Positions 1-8,377 of a stretch of DNA of 64,000 nt are shown here, in pieces (within the stretch, counting starts at the first letter, position 1; every line of letters starts with the position of its first letter). A program made the position numbers and the translations under genes. The DNA is taken from the NCBI RefSeq assembly GCF_022346885.1, contig NZ_JAKRNK010000003.1, forward strand, positions 124,001 through 188,000, given 5' to 3'. The stretch comes from Paenibacillus sp. ACRRX. Lineage in GTDB: Bacteria > Bacillota > Bacilli > Paenibacillales > Paenibacillaceae. A model generated the notes under the pieces. The model saw nothing but the letters and a program-made list of their open reading frames with translations. It made no database searches and was not told where the DNA came from.

Positions 1-1502
1 GGTCCATAAAGAAGGGTTAATGTCGCAGCGTATCTTTCGCCGTTCATGCTAAATTCAATATTTAACTTACCTGTTGTCGGCAGCTTCTCCAACTTATATA
101 CAAGCCTTGTCAGGTTAGTAGGAACACCGTTTACATTTTGAACAACCGTATCCGAAGCAATACGAGCGCCCAAACCAAAACCGCTTGTGACATCTTTGCC
201 GAAAGCGTCCGTAATCTTGCTAATTGTAACTTCATTACCGCCAGGATCATTAACAACGTAGAACTCCAAGGCTGTCGGCAAGGAGAAGATCTCCGCACCA
301 TCCAGCTTCACACCAGTCAGTGAGAGTACTTCAGAGCTTGACATGGAACTGGAGTAGCTTGGCAAATATTTACCTTCAAGAATGTATGGCTTAGTACCAT
401 CCTTCAGCAGCACACCGAAGTTTGTTGATGTTTCCAACATTGGTGGTGTTGTAGCCATGTTTGTAGACTGTAATTCAATATTCACACGTTTATCCAACGG
501 AATTGCCGGATTCGGAATTTCGAAAGACATAATCATAAACTTGGTATCAATTTTCTCGATTTTCGGAGCACTTATCGTTCCAGCCACCCCATCGATTTTA
601 TAACCTACGCTTGGCGGCGTAGTTGGAGTCGTATTAGGTGGAATTGGAACAATGACCTTACCGTAAACTGTCGTATTGGTACCTGCGCTTACAGTCGGAT
701 ATCCACTCAAGTCAACCTTGTTCCCGGTATTATCCAACATATGAACGTCATAGAATGTGACTGAGTCATTATAGAATGCGACTTCGCGGGTCGTTTCTAC
801 GGACTGTGTTCCATTAAACGCTTTAATGGTAACTAAGTTCTTACCTTTATTCACTGTAATAGGAGAAGCAAAGAAGTTCCAATCATTGCTCGACGAAACT
901 GTAAACGACCAACTTCGTCCATTGACTGTAACTTGTACTTTATCCGCATTTGGAGCTTTACCCGTAATACTGATGTTCGCCGTAGGCTTGCCCTTCGAAG
1001 CATCTGAGAACACCACGGTTGTTTCATTTTCTTTCAGTTCATATTTGTATCCGTCCAATGCTACGGACATATCATACATCGTTGGTCCGTTACGGTACTC
1101 AATATAAATGGAATCGTAAACTTCACTATTTCCCTGGAACCCTTTAAATGTTACGCGGTTGAGGCCTGGATATAGCTGCAGGTTAAATATTTTGAGGCTG
1201 GAACCGTTAATTACGATGTTAGCCGTTTGTTGTTCTCTTGAATTGACAACAACCTCCTGGCCTCCACTCATCGTGATTTGGTATACACTGTACGATATAT
1301 CTTTTCCGTTAACGCCATTCAACGTCCCCTCTAGGGTGACACGCTCGTTATTTGTGACACGGGCGCTATTTGGAGCATACTGCTCGTTCGGGAAAATAAA
1401 ATACTGGGCGCCTCCCGCTGCCTCTGCAACCGAGCTAAAAGGCAACGGCACCATCGTTACGATAAGCGCCAGCGTCAACATCATCGACAACAATCTCTTC
1501 AA
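1..1502 (-). CDS. secreted surface protein with Ig-like repeats, N-terminal part (partial)
   Basis: The minus strand is open from about 1550 down to the window edge, so the C-terminus lies outside. I chose the TTG at 1502 because an AGGAGG (1517-1512) sits 9 bases before it; ATG codons at 1529 and 1550 are alternatives. The product begins with a clear signal peptide (LKRLLSMMLTLALIVTM, cleavage after VAEAA). The visible ~500 residues are rich in Thr, Asn, Val and Ser and read as beta-strand repeats of about 90-100 residues, each with a phrase such as VTVNGRSW or NRVTFKGF, and a Thr/Pro linker near residue 255. This is typical of Ig-like modules of exported cell-surface proteins. I recognise no catalytic motif and cannot name the family. 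SLH domains, if present, would lie in the missing C-terminal part. Confidence 0.75.
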   Translation of the reverse strand, partial: MKRLLSMMLTLALIVTMVPLPFSSVAEAAGGAQYFIFPNEQYAPNSARVTNNERVTLEGTLNGVNGKDISYSVYQITMSGGQEVVVNSREQQTANIVINGSSLKIFNLQLYPGLNRVTFKGFQGNSEVYDSIYIEYRNGPTMYDMSVALDGYKYELKENETTVVFSDASKGKPTANISITGKAPNADKVQVTVNGRSWSFTVSSSNDWNFFASPITVNKGKNLVTIKAFNGTQSVETTREVAFYNDSVTFYDVHMLDNTGNKVDLSGYPTVSAGTNTTVYGKVIVPIPPNTTPTTPPSVGYKIDGVAGTISAPKIEKIDTKFMIMSFEIPNPAIPLDKRVNIELQSTNMATTPPMLETSTNFGVLLKDGTKPYILEGKYLPSYSSSMSSSEVLSLTGVKLDGAEIFSLPTALEFYVVNDPGGNEVTISKITDAFGKDVTSGFGLGARIASDTVVQNVNGVPTNLTRLVYKLEKLPTTGKLNIEFSMNGERYAATLTLLYG

Positions 1503-1676
1503 TGTTAATGTCCTCCTTTGTGCATCCATTGTTATTCCTTCGCTCCTCATTTTGAAAAGTTTCTTGTATTTTACTTATCGGTTAAACGGATGCATAATTT
1601 TAGACATTTTTCCTATTGATTCGATTTCCCACGACAAAAAACATATATAAATCTCTCCTTTATCCGGGTACACAAC

Positions 1677-1725
1677 AAAAAAGCCTTTGTACGTTCCGGG
1701 CTTATCCCGAAGCATACAAAGGCTT
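1677..1725 (-). terminator. Rho-independent terminator after tagO
   Basis: The 11-base arms AAGCCTTTGTA (1681-1691) and TACAAAGGCTT (1715-1725) form a perfect stem. On the minus strand it is followed by a U-tract (plus-strand A's at 1677-1682). It lies 25 bases past the tagO stop codon. Confidence 0.85.
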
Positions 1726-1749
1726 ATTCATAATAACGTAACAGATATT

Positions 1750-2874
1750 CTACTCTGATCGAGAATGTGCCTTAACACGCAGCCGATGCAGCATATCCAG
1801 CATAGGGCGTCTTGTTTTACTCACTATACCAATCACCTCTGCTCCAAGCTGCAGTGACACCAGCATGACACAGATTACAACAAAGGTTACCCAGTTCGCA
1901 TCATGCGATGCTGCAATGGACTGGATAATAGCCAGAATACCAAAAAATGAAGCTATACCATAAATAATCAATACCGTCTTCCGGTGGCTAAAGCCAAGCT
2001 CACGTAGACAATGATGCAAATGCCCTTTGTCTGGCGCGAATATCGGCTTCTTTTGCAGCCAACGGCGTATGATCGCAAAGAATGTATCGGATAAAGGTAC
2101 GCCAATAATAAGAAGCGGCGTAATAAAGGACACGATAGCAACTTGTTTAAAACCGAGCATGGACAATACAGCTAAGCTGAAGCCCAAGAACAAGGAACCC
2201 GAATCCCCCATAAAGATTCGTGCAGGATGGAAATTAAAGAACAAAAATCCGATGATGCTGCCAAGCAGTAATGCACATAACAGGATGACTACGGGATTGC
2301 CCATAATAACAGCCATCACAAGCAATGTAGCAATGGATATGCCAGACACGCCTGCAGCGAGTCCATCCAAACCATCGATCAAGTTAATGGCATTGGTTAC
2401 ACCAACGATCCAGAAGATCGTAAGCGGAATTGCAATCCAGTTATCAATATTTAAATATTGGTCACCAAACGGTACATTAACAAAGTTCACCGTTAAATCA
2501 AAGCCAAATACCACAACACATGCGGCAATAATCTGACCAACTAATTTTACTTTTGCCGACAGCTCGAAGCGGTCATCCAACGCGCCAATAATGACGATGA
2601 TGGTTCCCCCAGCAAGCAAAGACTTAATCAGGTTAGCGTCTCGCACTGAACCAAATAACGTATCCGGAATCACAAACATAAGTGCGACCAATGACAACAC
2701 AAATGCTCCGTAAATCCCTAGACCGCCCATACGCGGCATAATTCTCGTATGCACTTTACGCGCATTCGGTACATCGACAGCTCCGACCTTAAAGGCCAGT
2801 TTCTTTACTAGCGGCGTTAATCCGGTGGCTAGCAGCAATGCTAATAGTCCACCAAGTACATATACGATTATCAT
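1750..2874 (-). CDS. tagO: undecaprenyl-phosphate N-acetylglucosaminyl 1-phosphate transferase
   Basis: This 374-residue polytopic membrane enzyme of the MraY/WecA/TagO family transfers GlcNAc-1-phosphate from UDP-GlcNAc to undecaprenyl phosphate, the first membrane step of wall polymer synthesis. About ten hydrophobic segments are visible. Family motifs are intact: the Asp pair in GALDDRFELS (about residue 100), NLIDGLDGLAAG (about 163-174) and FMGDSGSLFLG (about 222-232). The His-rich cytoplasmic loop KGHLHHCLRELG typical of the family lies near residue 290. It is followed by a terminator and preceded by tagA, csaB and a DUF5693 gene on the same strand, which fits synthesis of a pyruvylated secondary wall polymer. 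WecA-type use for another glycan is possible. Confidence 0.92.
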   Translation of the reverse strand: MIIVYVLGGLLALLLATGLTPLVKKLAFKVGAVDVPNARKVHTRIMPRMGGLGIYGAFVLSLVALMFVIPDTLFGSVRDANLIKSLLAGGTIIVIIGALDDRFELSAKVKLVGQIIAACVVVFGFDLTVNFVNVPFGDQYLNIDNWIAIPLTIFWIVGVTNAINLIDGLDGLAAGVSGISIATLLVMAVIMGNPVVILLCALLLGSIIGFLFFNFHPARIFMGDSGSLFLGFSLAVLSMLGFKQVAIVSFITPLLIIGVPLSDTFFAIIRRWLQKKPIFAPDKGHLHHCLRELGFSHRKTVLIIYGIASFFGILAIIQSIAASHDANWVTFVVICVMLVSLQLGAEVIGIVSKTRRPMLDMLHRLRVKAHSRSE

Positions 2875-2989
2875 TGGATTATTTCAACCTCCATTTGTGT
2901 TACCGGATTGAATTATACTCCGTTCAAAATGGAAACACCAACTGTAGAATACCGTGAAAACTCGCGTAATCGAAAGATAAACCGCGATT

Positions 2990-3748
2990 TTAATTTATTT
3001 TGGTCACCTTTTCTTTGTCACGCATCACTTTCAAGGCAAATTTCGGCAAAGCAAGCATTCGTGTAAATCTCCATGGTTCTTTCACTAGTCGATAAAGCCA
3101 CTCTATACGCATCGACTGCACCCATCCAGGCGCTCTCTTCGAACGGCCAGAGATCACATCAAAGCTTCCCCCAACCCCCATCATCACCGTACAATTCAAA
3201 CGATCTCGGTACTTCGCGATCCAGGGCTCCTGTGTGTCCGCACCCCGAGCGACAAAGAGGATATCCGGTTGCAATGAACTAATCTGCTCAACAACTTGAT
3301 CATCTTCCGCAGCCCCAAAGAAACCGTCTCTGTACCCAACGATTTCAATCGCCGGATACTGTTGTTGTAACCTCGCTGCTGCTTCTTGAATCACTTCTGG
3401 AGATGCGCCGAGCATATATACTCGCCATCTATATTCCTGTCCAGCAGTCATCAGCTGATGCAGCAAGTCAAATCCCGTTACACGTTCTGGCAGTGGATCA
3501 CCAACATAATTAGCCGCCCATACGACACCCGTACCATCGGGCACGACAAGATCTGACTGCTTCATAACTTTCATGAAATTAGCATTCTCCAAAGCAGCCA
3601 TAACCATGATGGGATTTGCTGTGATGACATGTGTGCTGCGTCGTTCTTGAATCGCTTGAGTCAACCATTTCACCGTGTCCTGCATCGACAACTTAGAGAA
3701 TGGGATACCGTATATAGGCACAAAAGGATACTGCTTTGTCTCTTCCAT
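2990..3748 (-). CDS. tagA: WecG/TagA/CpsF family N-acetylmannosaminyltransferase
   Basis: This 252-residue enzyme belongs to the WecG/TagA/CpsF glycosyltransferase family. In known members it adds ManNAc from UDP-ManNAc to GlcNAc-diphospho-undecaprenol, the TagO product. Supporting motifs are VVPDGTGVVWA (about residues 67-77, with the family's catalytic-base Asp), YMLGASPEV, ILFVARGADTQEPWI and MMGVGGSFDVISGRSKRAP. The C-terminal Arg/Lys-rich tail (WLYRLVKEPWRFTRM) is the part that docks on the membrane in this family. It starts 12 bases after the csaB stop, so the two are probably co-transcribed. The wecB gene in this window would supply UDP-ManNAc. Confidence 0.92.
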   Translation of the reverse strand: MEETKQYPFVPIYGIPFSKLSMQDTVKWLTQAIQERRSTHVITANPIMVMAALENANFMKVMKQSDLVVPDGTGVVWAANYVGDPLPERVTGFDLLHQLMTAGQEYRWRVYMLGASPEVIQEAAARLQQQYPAIEIVGYRDGFFGAAEDDQVVEQISSLQPDILFVARGADTQEPWIAKYRDRLNCTVMMGVGGSFDVISGRSKRAPGWVQSMRIEWLYRLVKEPWRFTRMLALPKFALKVMRDKEKVTKIN

Positions 3749-3760
3749 CCGATAATCACC

Positions 3761-4888
3761 TTATTTGTATTGACGCAACATTCTTACGACTTGTTGCGCC
3801 GGTCTTTCGGCTTCCTGTATTAATCGCTCGATCGCTCGATGATGGTTGTGACGCCATGCATCCAGATTGTGCAGTACAGATAACACTTCATCTGCAGCAT
3901 CTACGGGATCAAGCTTCAGTGTTGAACCAATTGCTTGTTCGTCCAAACGATGTAAGAACTGATCTATCTTCGGATCGTAGGATATGCCAAGCACCGGAAC
4001 TTTCTGAGATGCCGCATAGATAAGTGAATGCAATCTCATGCCAATAAGTAGCTGGCAACGGCTTACCTCAGCCAACATGTCCACTGGATACGCGTATGCG
4101 GGACTTATGCTTGCCGCACTTCCGAATTGGCTTATGTCGCCCAACTGTTCCATTACAAATCGAGAAGCATCTTCATCCGCTTGGCCATGGAATGGAACAA
4201 AACGAAGATGTACAGCATGGCGCTTCATCACGACCTTAAGCATCTCAGCAACTCGCATGAGATCGGTATGATCCGCATTCCAATAACGTACAGACACTCC
4301 TACGTAAGGCAAACCTGATTCATCTACTGATGAGCCCTGTTCCGCTTGCTCAGGCAATCTTAATCCCATGACCGGATCAGGTACGACATCAATCTTCTCA
4401 CGGGATAGCCCCATCTTAACTAAAAGTTCTGCCGATTCCGTATCTCTTACGGATACGTATGCCGCACGTTTGAACGTATGGCGAATCAGCGGATAAAATG
4501 ACTTGCGTTGAACCGGACCGATACCTTGAGCATACATGAAGGTAGGCTTGCGAAGCAACTGTGCCAGCTTAATAACGCCGATATAATAGGGAATCGTCTT
4601 AGAACTTGTCGCATCCTGCAGCAAGCTACCTCCTCCGCTAATAAGTCCGTCAGACTGGCGGATTGCGTTCCATACCTCACCGATCCGCATCCGATGTACG
4701 GCACGAACCCCATACAACTTGGTCGTTGTTGCCGGGTCACCGGACAGCACAACAGGCTCTATACGAACCCCCTGTGCCTCCCCTGCTCGTTCAAGTGCCG
4801 TCAGAATCGACTTCAGAACGGCTTCGTCACCACTATTATTAAACCCGTAATAACCGGATAATACTATTGTTTTAACTTCGGACGCCAT
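3761..4888 (-). CDS. csaB: polysaccharide pyruvyl transferase CsaB
   Basis: CsaB adds a ketal-linked pyruvate to the secondary wall polymer; the pyruvylated ManNAc is the ligand of SLH domains, so this enzyme anchors S-layer and SLH proteins. The 375-residue product has the family's N-terminal GYYGFNNSGDEAVLKSI, the central YAQGIGPV and the C-terminal MRLHSLIYAA and GISYDPKID motifs. I chose the ATG at 4888 (MASEVKTIVLSG) over the GTG at 4900, which has no properly spaced ribosome site. The start lies inside the end of the upstream DUF5693 gene (25-base overlap), suggesting translational coupling. The SLH proteins encoded at 11740-12993 and 22034-24886 are plausible clients. Confidence 0.93.
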   Translation of the reverse strand: MASEVKTIVLSGYYGFNNSGDEAVLKSILTALERAGEAQGVRIEPVVLSGDPATTTKLYGVRAVHRMRIGEVWNAIRQSDGLISGGGSLLQDATSSKTIPYYIGVIKLAQLLRKPTFMYAQGIGPVQRKSFYPLIRHTFKRAAYVSVRDTESAELLVKMGLSREKIDVVPDPVMGLRLPEQAEQGSSVDESGLPYVGVSVRYWNADHTDLMRVAEMLKVVMKRHAVHLRFVPFHGQADEDASRFVMEQLGDISQFGSAASISPAYAYPVDMLAEVSRCQLLIGMRLHSLIYAASQKVPVLGISYDPKIDQFLHRLDEQAIGSTLKLDPVDAADEVLSVLHNLDAWRHNHHRAIERLIQEAERPAQQVVRMLRQYK

Positions 4889-6870
4889 GCATCCCAACAC
4901 CTTTCAATGACGTACCAGACTAAGATGCCGATCACACCAATAATAAGTCCCAGGCCCAATCCAAGGCCCGTACGGATTGCCGATATGATCACCGGCGTAT
5001 GAATATGCGCAAATGTGTCCACCATTGACAATTGTCCCATTGCAGCTGCGATAAGCAAGAACTGACCGATACGATAACGGAAAGCAATAAAGGCACCTAC
5101 AAGCAGTAGCGGATGCGCAAACAAGAACTCTTTGTTACGCGGCCGTACGCCAAATGTATTCTCCAGCAAATATCGGAACATTTGCTCCAACGAGCTGACA
5201 TTGCCAGCATTACCTGTCCGAGACAGATAATAGTACCCTCCTATTGCTGCAACACCAAAACCTACCACCCACAGCAATGTAAATGGCATCATCAACCAAC
5301 GTTTTGCTTCCTTAAATACCGATTCACCACGGTATAGGAATACATACAACGCAGTCAGCGCAAGCGGTGCAAGATGGAGCAAGCTTACTCCACGGAACTG
5401 CGTTAATACCAAACTATACGTAATATTATTCAAAAATGCAATGACATACGGTACCGCAATCAAAGACAACAACACGGTACGAACAAACAGCATAACCGAG
5501 CGGCTCAAGCGTGATCCTAAGCTTGAATCGATAGCACTCATTTCAATTCTTCTAATGGCGAGTACCATAGCAATAGATGGTGCACTTACAGCTACCCCAA
5601 GCGCCAGCACTTGCTCAAGCAATGAGGAGTGCATTGCAAACAAACCAGCTGCACCTACTAGACCAACAATAAAGACCAATAACATCACATAAGGAACAAA
5701 GTAGGATATGAGTAATGCAATTAACGCTACACCCCCAACTACTGCTACTGCCTTCGCATAACGCTGCCAGCCAGCATCCTCAATCTGGAATGGCTTTGCC
5801 TGCCCAAACTCAAAACCATCATGCTTGATTTTGGCCAATCCTTGACCTGGCTCTTGCATCGAATGAATAAGATTCTCGACGGAATCTACAATCTCAGACT
5901 TCGTCACGTCCCTCTTCACAGTCGCATTTAAATAGAACATGCGTATGTTACGATCCTTGGAGGCAAGTGCCAGACGGTCACCCAACACTTTCGGATCATT
6001 AAACGATTCCGCTTCTGCTATAGAATGAATACGAGCCACATTATACTTAGTTAGATAAGCCAGCTTATTAAAGCCCTTCTGCGGAGCCTTCAATCCTTCA
6101 ATCGCTGCGATTCCGATACCATGTTTATTTAACAAGTCCGCAAACGCGGTAAGACTATTCATCTCAACGTCATCATTGAATCCTTTTACTGATTCTCCGT
6201 CAAATAAAATGCGTGTAACACCAATTGCATCGTACATCTTAAGCAGCTCTTCAGTCTGCTTTTGATTGTATAAGGATGAATCAGATAAACGAGGCACAAT
6301 ATTAAAGCCTTTGTCTCTCAACTGCTTCATAGCTATTGGGTCTTGCGGCATGGACTTCATCAATGCACTCTCGATTGGTGTCTCGATAACAAGACCATTC
6401 TTACCATCAAACTTCCAAAGACGAACATTTATACCCAGTTGGATAAAGGTCTTTTCAATAAGCGGGGACAATTCCCGCTCGTCTTCCTGGCTCTGGAATA
6501 ACAAGTACGTATAATTTTCATTTGGATTAGCCACTTTATTGTGAAGCAGCGCAGCATCATTTGAATTGTATAATACAATACGACGAGCTGACTTCATCTC
6601 TTGCAGCGAGCTTTCAAACATAGCCATCGATTGAACGCCCGCTTCTTTTAACCGATCCAATTGTTCATTAATATAAGCAGCCGGATTAGGCTTATACACC
6701 GAAATGTCTACAAGATCACGATAATCAAATACAAATTCCACATTTTTTGAAGTCTGTTCTGTCTGTACACGTTGCACGACGACTGGCAAAGATGCCACCA
6801 AACCGACGATAACTAGAAGCCATAACCATTTTTTGAAACGTCGATTCATCTGTTCAAAAGATTGAAGCAC
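4864..6870 (-). CDS. DUF5693-type multi-pass membrane protein
   Basis: This 668-residue protein starts at a GTG preceded by GGAGGG with 6 bases between. It has an N-terminal membrane anchor (about residues 14-32), a soluble extracytoplasmic part of about 330 residues, and then eight to ten hydrophobic helices from about residue 372 to the end. I recognise the arrangement as the DUF5693 family, which sits next to csaB in Paenibacillus-like genomes. The soluble part has a TIM-barrel-like feel (YINEQLDRLKEAGVQSMAMFE; RILFDGESVKGF) but I see no catalytic signature. Its overlap with csaB suggests a role in wall-polymer pyruvylation or export, perhaps as a flippase or ligase. That role is inference only. 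Confidence 0.8.
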   Translation of the reverse strand: MLQSFEQMNRRFKKWLWLLVIVGLVASLPVVVQRVQTEQTSKNVEFVFDYRDLVDISVYKPNPAAYINEQLDRLKEAGVQSMAMFESSLQEMKSARRIVLYNSNDAALLHNKVANPNENYTYLLFQSQEDERELSPLIEKTFIQLGINVRLWKFDGKNGLVIETPIESALMKSMPQDPIAMKQLRDKGFNIVPRLSDSSLYNQKQTEELLKMYDAIGVTRILFDGESVKGFNDDVEMNSLTAFADLLNKHGIGIAAIEGLKAPQKGFNKLAYLTKYNVARIHSIAEAESFNDPKVLGDRLALASKDRNIRMFYLNATVKRDVTKSEIVDSVENLIHSMQEPGQGLAKIKHDGFEFGQAKPFQIEDAGWQRYAKAVAVVGGVALIALLISYFVPYVMLLVFIVGLVGAAGLFAMHSSLLEQVLALGVAVSAPSIAMVLAIRRIEMSAIDSSLGSRLSRSVMLFVRTVLLSLIAVPYVIAFLNNITYSLVLTQFRGVSLLHLAPLALTALYVFLYRGESVFKEAKRWLMMPFTLLWVVGFGVAAIGGYYYLSRTGNAGNVSSLEQMFRYLLENTFGVRPRNKEFLFAHPLLLVGAFIAFRYRIGQFLLIAAAMGQLSMVDTFAHIHTPVIISAIRTGLGLGLGLIIGVIGILVWYVIERCWDAWRPKLKQ

Positions 6871-6900
6871 GAATGTCCCTCCTCAAACCGTCACAATGAA

Positions 6901-6929
6901 GGCCTATAGCGGTAATATCGCTATAAGCC
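6901..6929. repeat. hairpin between fabZ and the DUF5693 gene
   Basis: TATAGCG (6905-6911) and CGCTATA (6919-6925), flanked by a GGC/GCC pair, form a stem with a 7-base loop. There is no U-tract in either direction. It may be a weak terminator or processing stem after fabZ. Confidence 0.5.
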
Positions 6930-7010
6930 CGACTCATTATGATCGTGAACCTTCCTATCCTGGAAGGTGATTACCATGTATAGTGTCCAAAAAGCTATAT
7001 ATCCATCACG

Positions 7011-7445
7011 TTATTCAGGCTTAGATAATGCAAACATAATCTCAGCTTCAGCGACCACGTTATCGCCAACTTTAGCGACTGCTTGTCCTTTTCCTATAGA
7101 GCCTTTCATGCGTGTAATGTTCACTTCAAGTGTTAGGGTGTCCCCAGGCACAACCTGACCACGAAAACGAGCGTTATCAATTCCCGCCAAGAAACCAATC
7201 TTTCCTTTGTTTTCTTCTTTCATTAACATACAAGCAGCCCCAACTTGAGCCAATGCTTCAATAATAAGCACACCAGGCATTACAGGATACGTCGGAAAAT
7301 GTCCTTGGAAGAACGGTTCATTAACGGTGACATTTTTAATTCCCACTGCACGTTGACCTTCAACTACCTCATCAATACGATCTACCAACAGAAATGGATA
7401 ACGGTGCGGAATTATTTCTTTAATTTGTTCGATATTTAATTGCAT
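7011..7445 (-). CDS. fabZ: 3-hydroxyacyl-[acyl-carrier-protein] dehydratase FabZ
   Basis: FabZ dehydrates 3-hydroxyacyl-ACP in the type II fatty acid elongation cycle. The 144-residue product has the hot-dog fold signature and both active-site residues: the His in [15 protein letters not shown] and the Glu in [10 protein letters not shown]. The N-terminal [16 protein letters not shown] is also typical. I chose the second ATG (7445, MQLNIEQ) because GGGAG lies 7 bases before it; the ATG two codons earlier is too close. In Bacillus subtilis fabZ (ywpB) also lies downstream of mbl-flhO-flhP, which matches this neighbourhood. Confidence 0.97.
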   Translation of the reverse strand: MQLNIEQIKEIIPHRYPFLLVDRIDEVVEGQRAVGIKNVTVNEPFFQGHFPTYPVMPGVLIIEALAQVGAACMLMKEENKGKIGFLAGIDNARFRGQVVPGDTLTLEVNITRMKGSIGKGQAVAKVGDNVVAEAEIMFALSKPE

Positions 7446-7531
7446 GTTCATTCTCCCTTCTGAATAAAAACCTCCAAATTTCGTTAACAATAACTACATC
7501 CTTCAACGACTGCAGGCGAGAAGGTTAAGAT

Positions 7532-7577
7532 AAGGAGCTTTCCTGAGCCACGAAGCGGTGACGGGGAGCTCTTTTTT
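7532..7577 (+). terminator. plus-strand intrinsic terminator with no plus-strand gene
   Basis: AAGGAGCU (7532-7539) can pair with AGCUCUUU (7567-7574) with one G-U pair, extended inward by CCUG/CGGG. A T-tract follows at 7572-7577 on the plus strand. The neighbouring genes fabZ and pgsA both run on the minus strand, so this would end an antisense or independent small transcript in the fabZ leader. Confidence 0.45.
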
Positions 7578-7623
7578 CCTATTTATGTATGTATTGGATC
7601 TAGACAGATCCCCCTCTGTCACA

Positions 7624-8163
7624 TTACATTTCAACCTGACGATTAATACGTACGAATTGAAATACATACTGCAGTGAAGTGATAAAGGAAAAAATAATGA
7701 CTGCCCACAAACAAGGCACTGCATACTCCCATTGGAAGTATACACTTACGATTGCCGCATAATATAGCACGGTTGTCAGCTTACCCATCATATTGGCGGG
7801 TACGGTCTTCTTGCCTCTAAAATGAAATACAAGTGAGCCCACAATCATGCCAGCATCACGTATAAACATCGCAATTGCAGCAACCAGCGGCAAATCGCCT
7901 GACCAGAGCAGCGATAATATAACTACTATCATCATTAGCTTGTCTGCCAATGGGTCCAGCAACATACCTACGTAGGTAACTTGGTTGCGCTTGCGCGCGA
8001 TATAACCGTCAAGAATATCCGTAAGTCCTGCCAATAGCCATACCGCAAAAGCTGCATAGCGTTGACCTGTAAAAAAAAGAGCTAAGTATACAGGGATAAG
8101 CACGAGACGAAACGCCGTTAATACATTCGGGACATTCACCCCAAAACCCCCAGTAACCCCCAT
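7624..8163 (-). CDS. pgsA: CDP-diacylglycerol-glycerol-3-phosphate 3-phosphatidyltransferase
   Basis: This 179-residue membrane enzyme makes phosphatidylglycerol phosphate, the precursor of phosphatidylglycerol and cardiolipin. It shows the complete CDP-alcohol phosphatidyltransferase signature D-x2-D-G-x2-A-R-x8-G-x3-D-x3-D in DILDGYIARKRN followed by GMLLDPLAD (residues about 48-73). The N-terminal NVPNVLTAFRLVLIPVYL is the usual first helix of PgsA. Four to five membrane helices are visible. GGAGG lies 11 bases before the ATG; a GTG eight codons in (VNVPNVLT) is an alternative start. A small hairpin without U-tract (7596-7611) follows the stop. Other CDP-alcohol transferases are possible, but the length and N-terminus favour PgsA. 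Confidence 0.93.
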   Translation of the reverse strand: MGVTGGFGVNVPNVLTAFRLVLIPVYLALFFTGQRYAAFAVWLLAGLTDILDGYIARKRNQVTYVGMLLDPLADKLMMIVVILSLLWSGDLPLVAAIAMFIRDAGMIVGSLVFHFRGKKTVPANMMGKLTTVLYYAAIVSVYFQWEYAVPCLWAVIIFSFITSLQYVFQFVRINRQVEM

Positions 8164-8377
8164 TTTTCATCTTTCCTCCAACCTATTATACATGCCCCTA
8201 TTCAAAATTAAAACTGCTGCCGGTTAGTAGAACGTGTGATGGATACATCTGAGCAGCAGGGAAGTTGAAGGTTAGTAGAATGCTTAAAGGAGCTAGATGG
8301 TTCTAGCTGATTATCCTTTGCAAGGGAACGGCTTTGGATTATCACTGCTTGGACTAATTCATACATATTAGAATGTA

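Noticed and set aside
7596-7611. Hairpin GGATCT-AGAC-AGATCC after pgsA as terminator
   Set aside because: No U-tract follows on the minus strand; kept only as a remark under pgsA.
8221-8282. Repeated GGTTAGTAGAA (two copies 48 bases apart)
   Set aside because: An 11-base repeat in an intergenic stretch without symmetry or known motif; too short to support.
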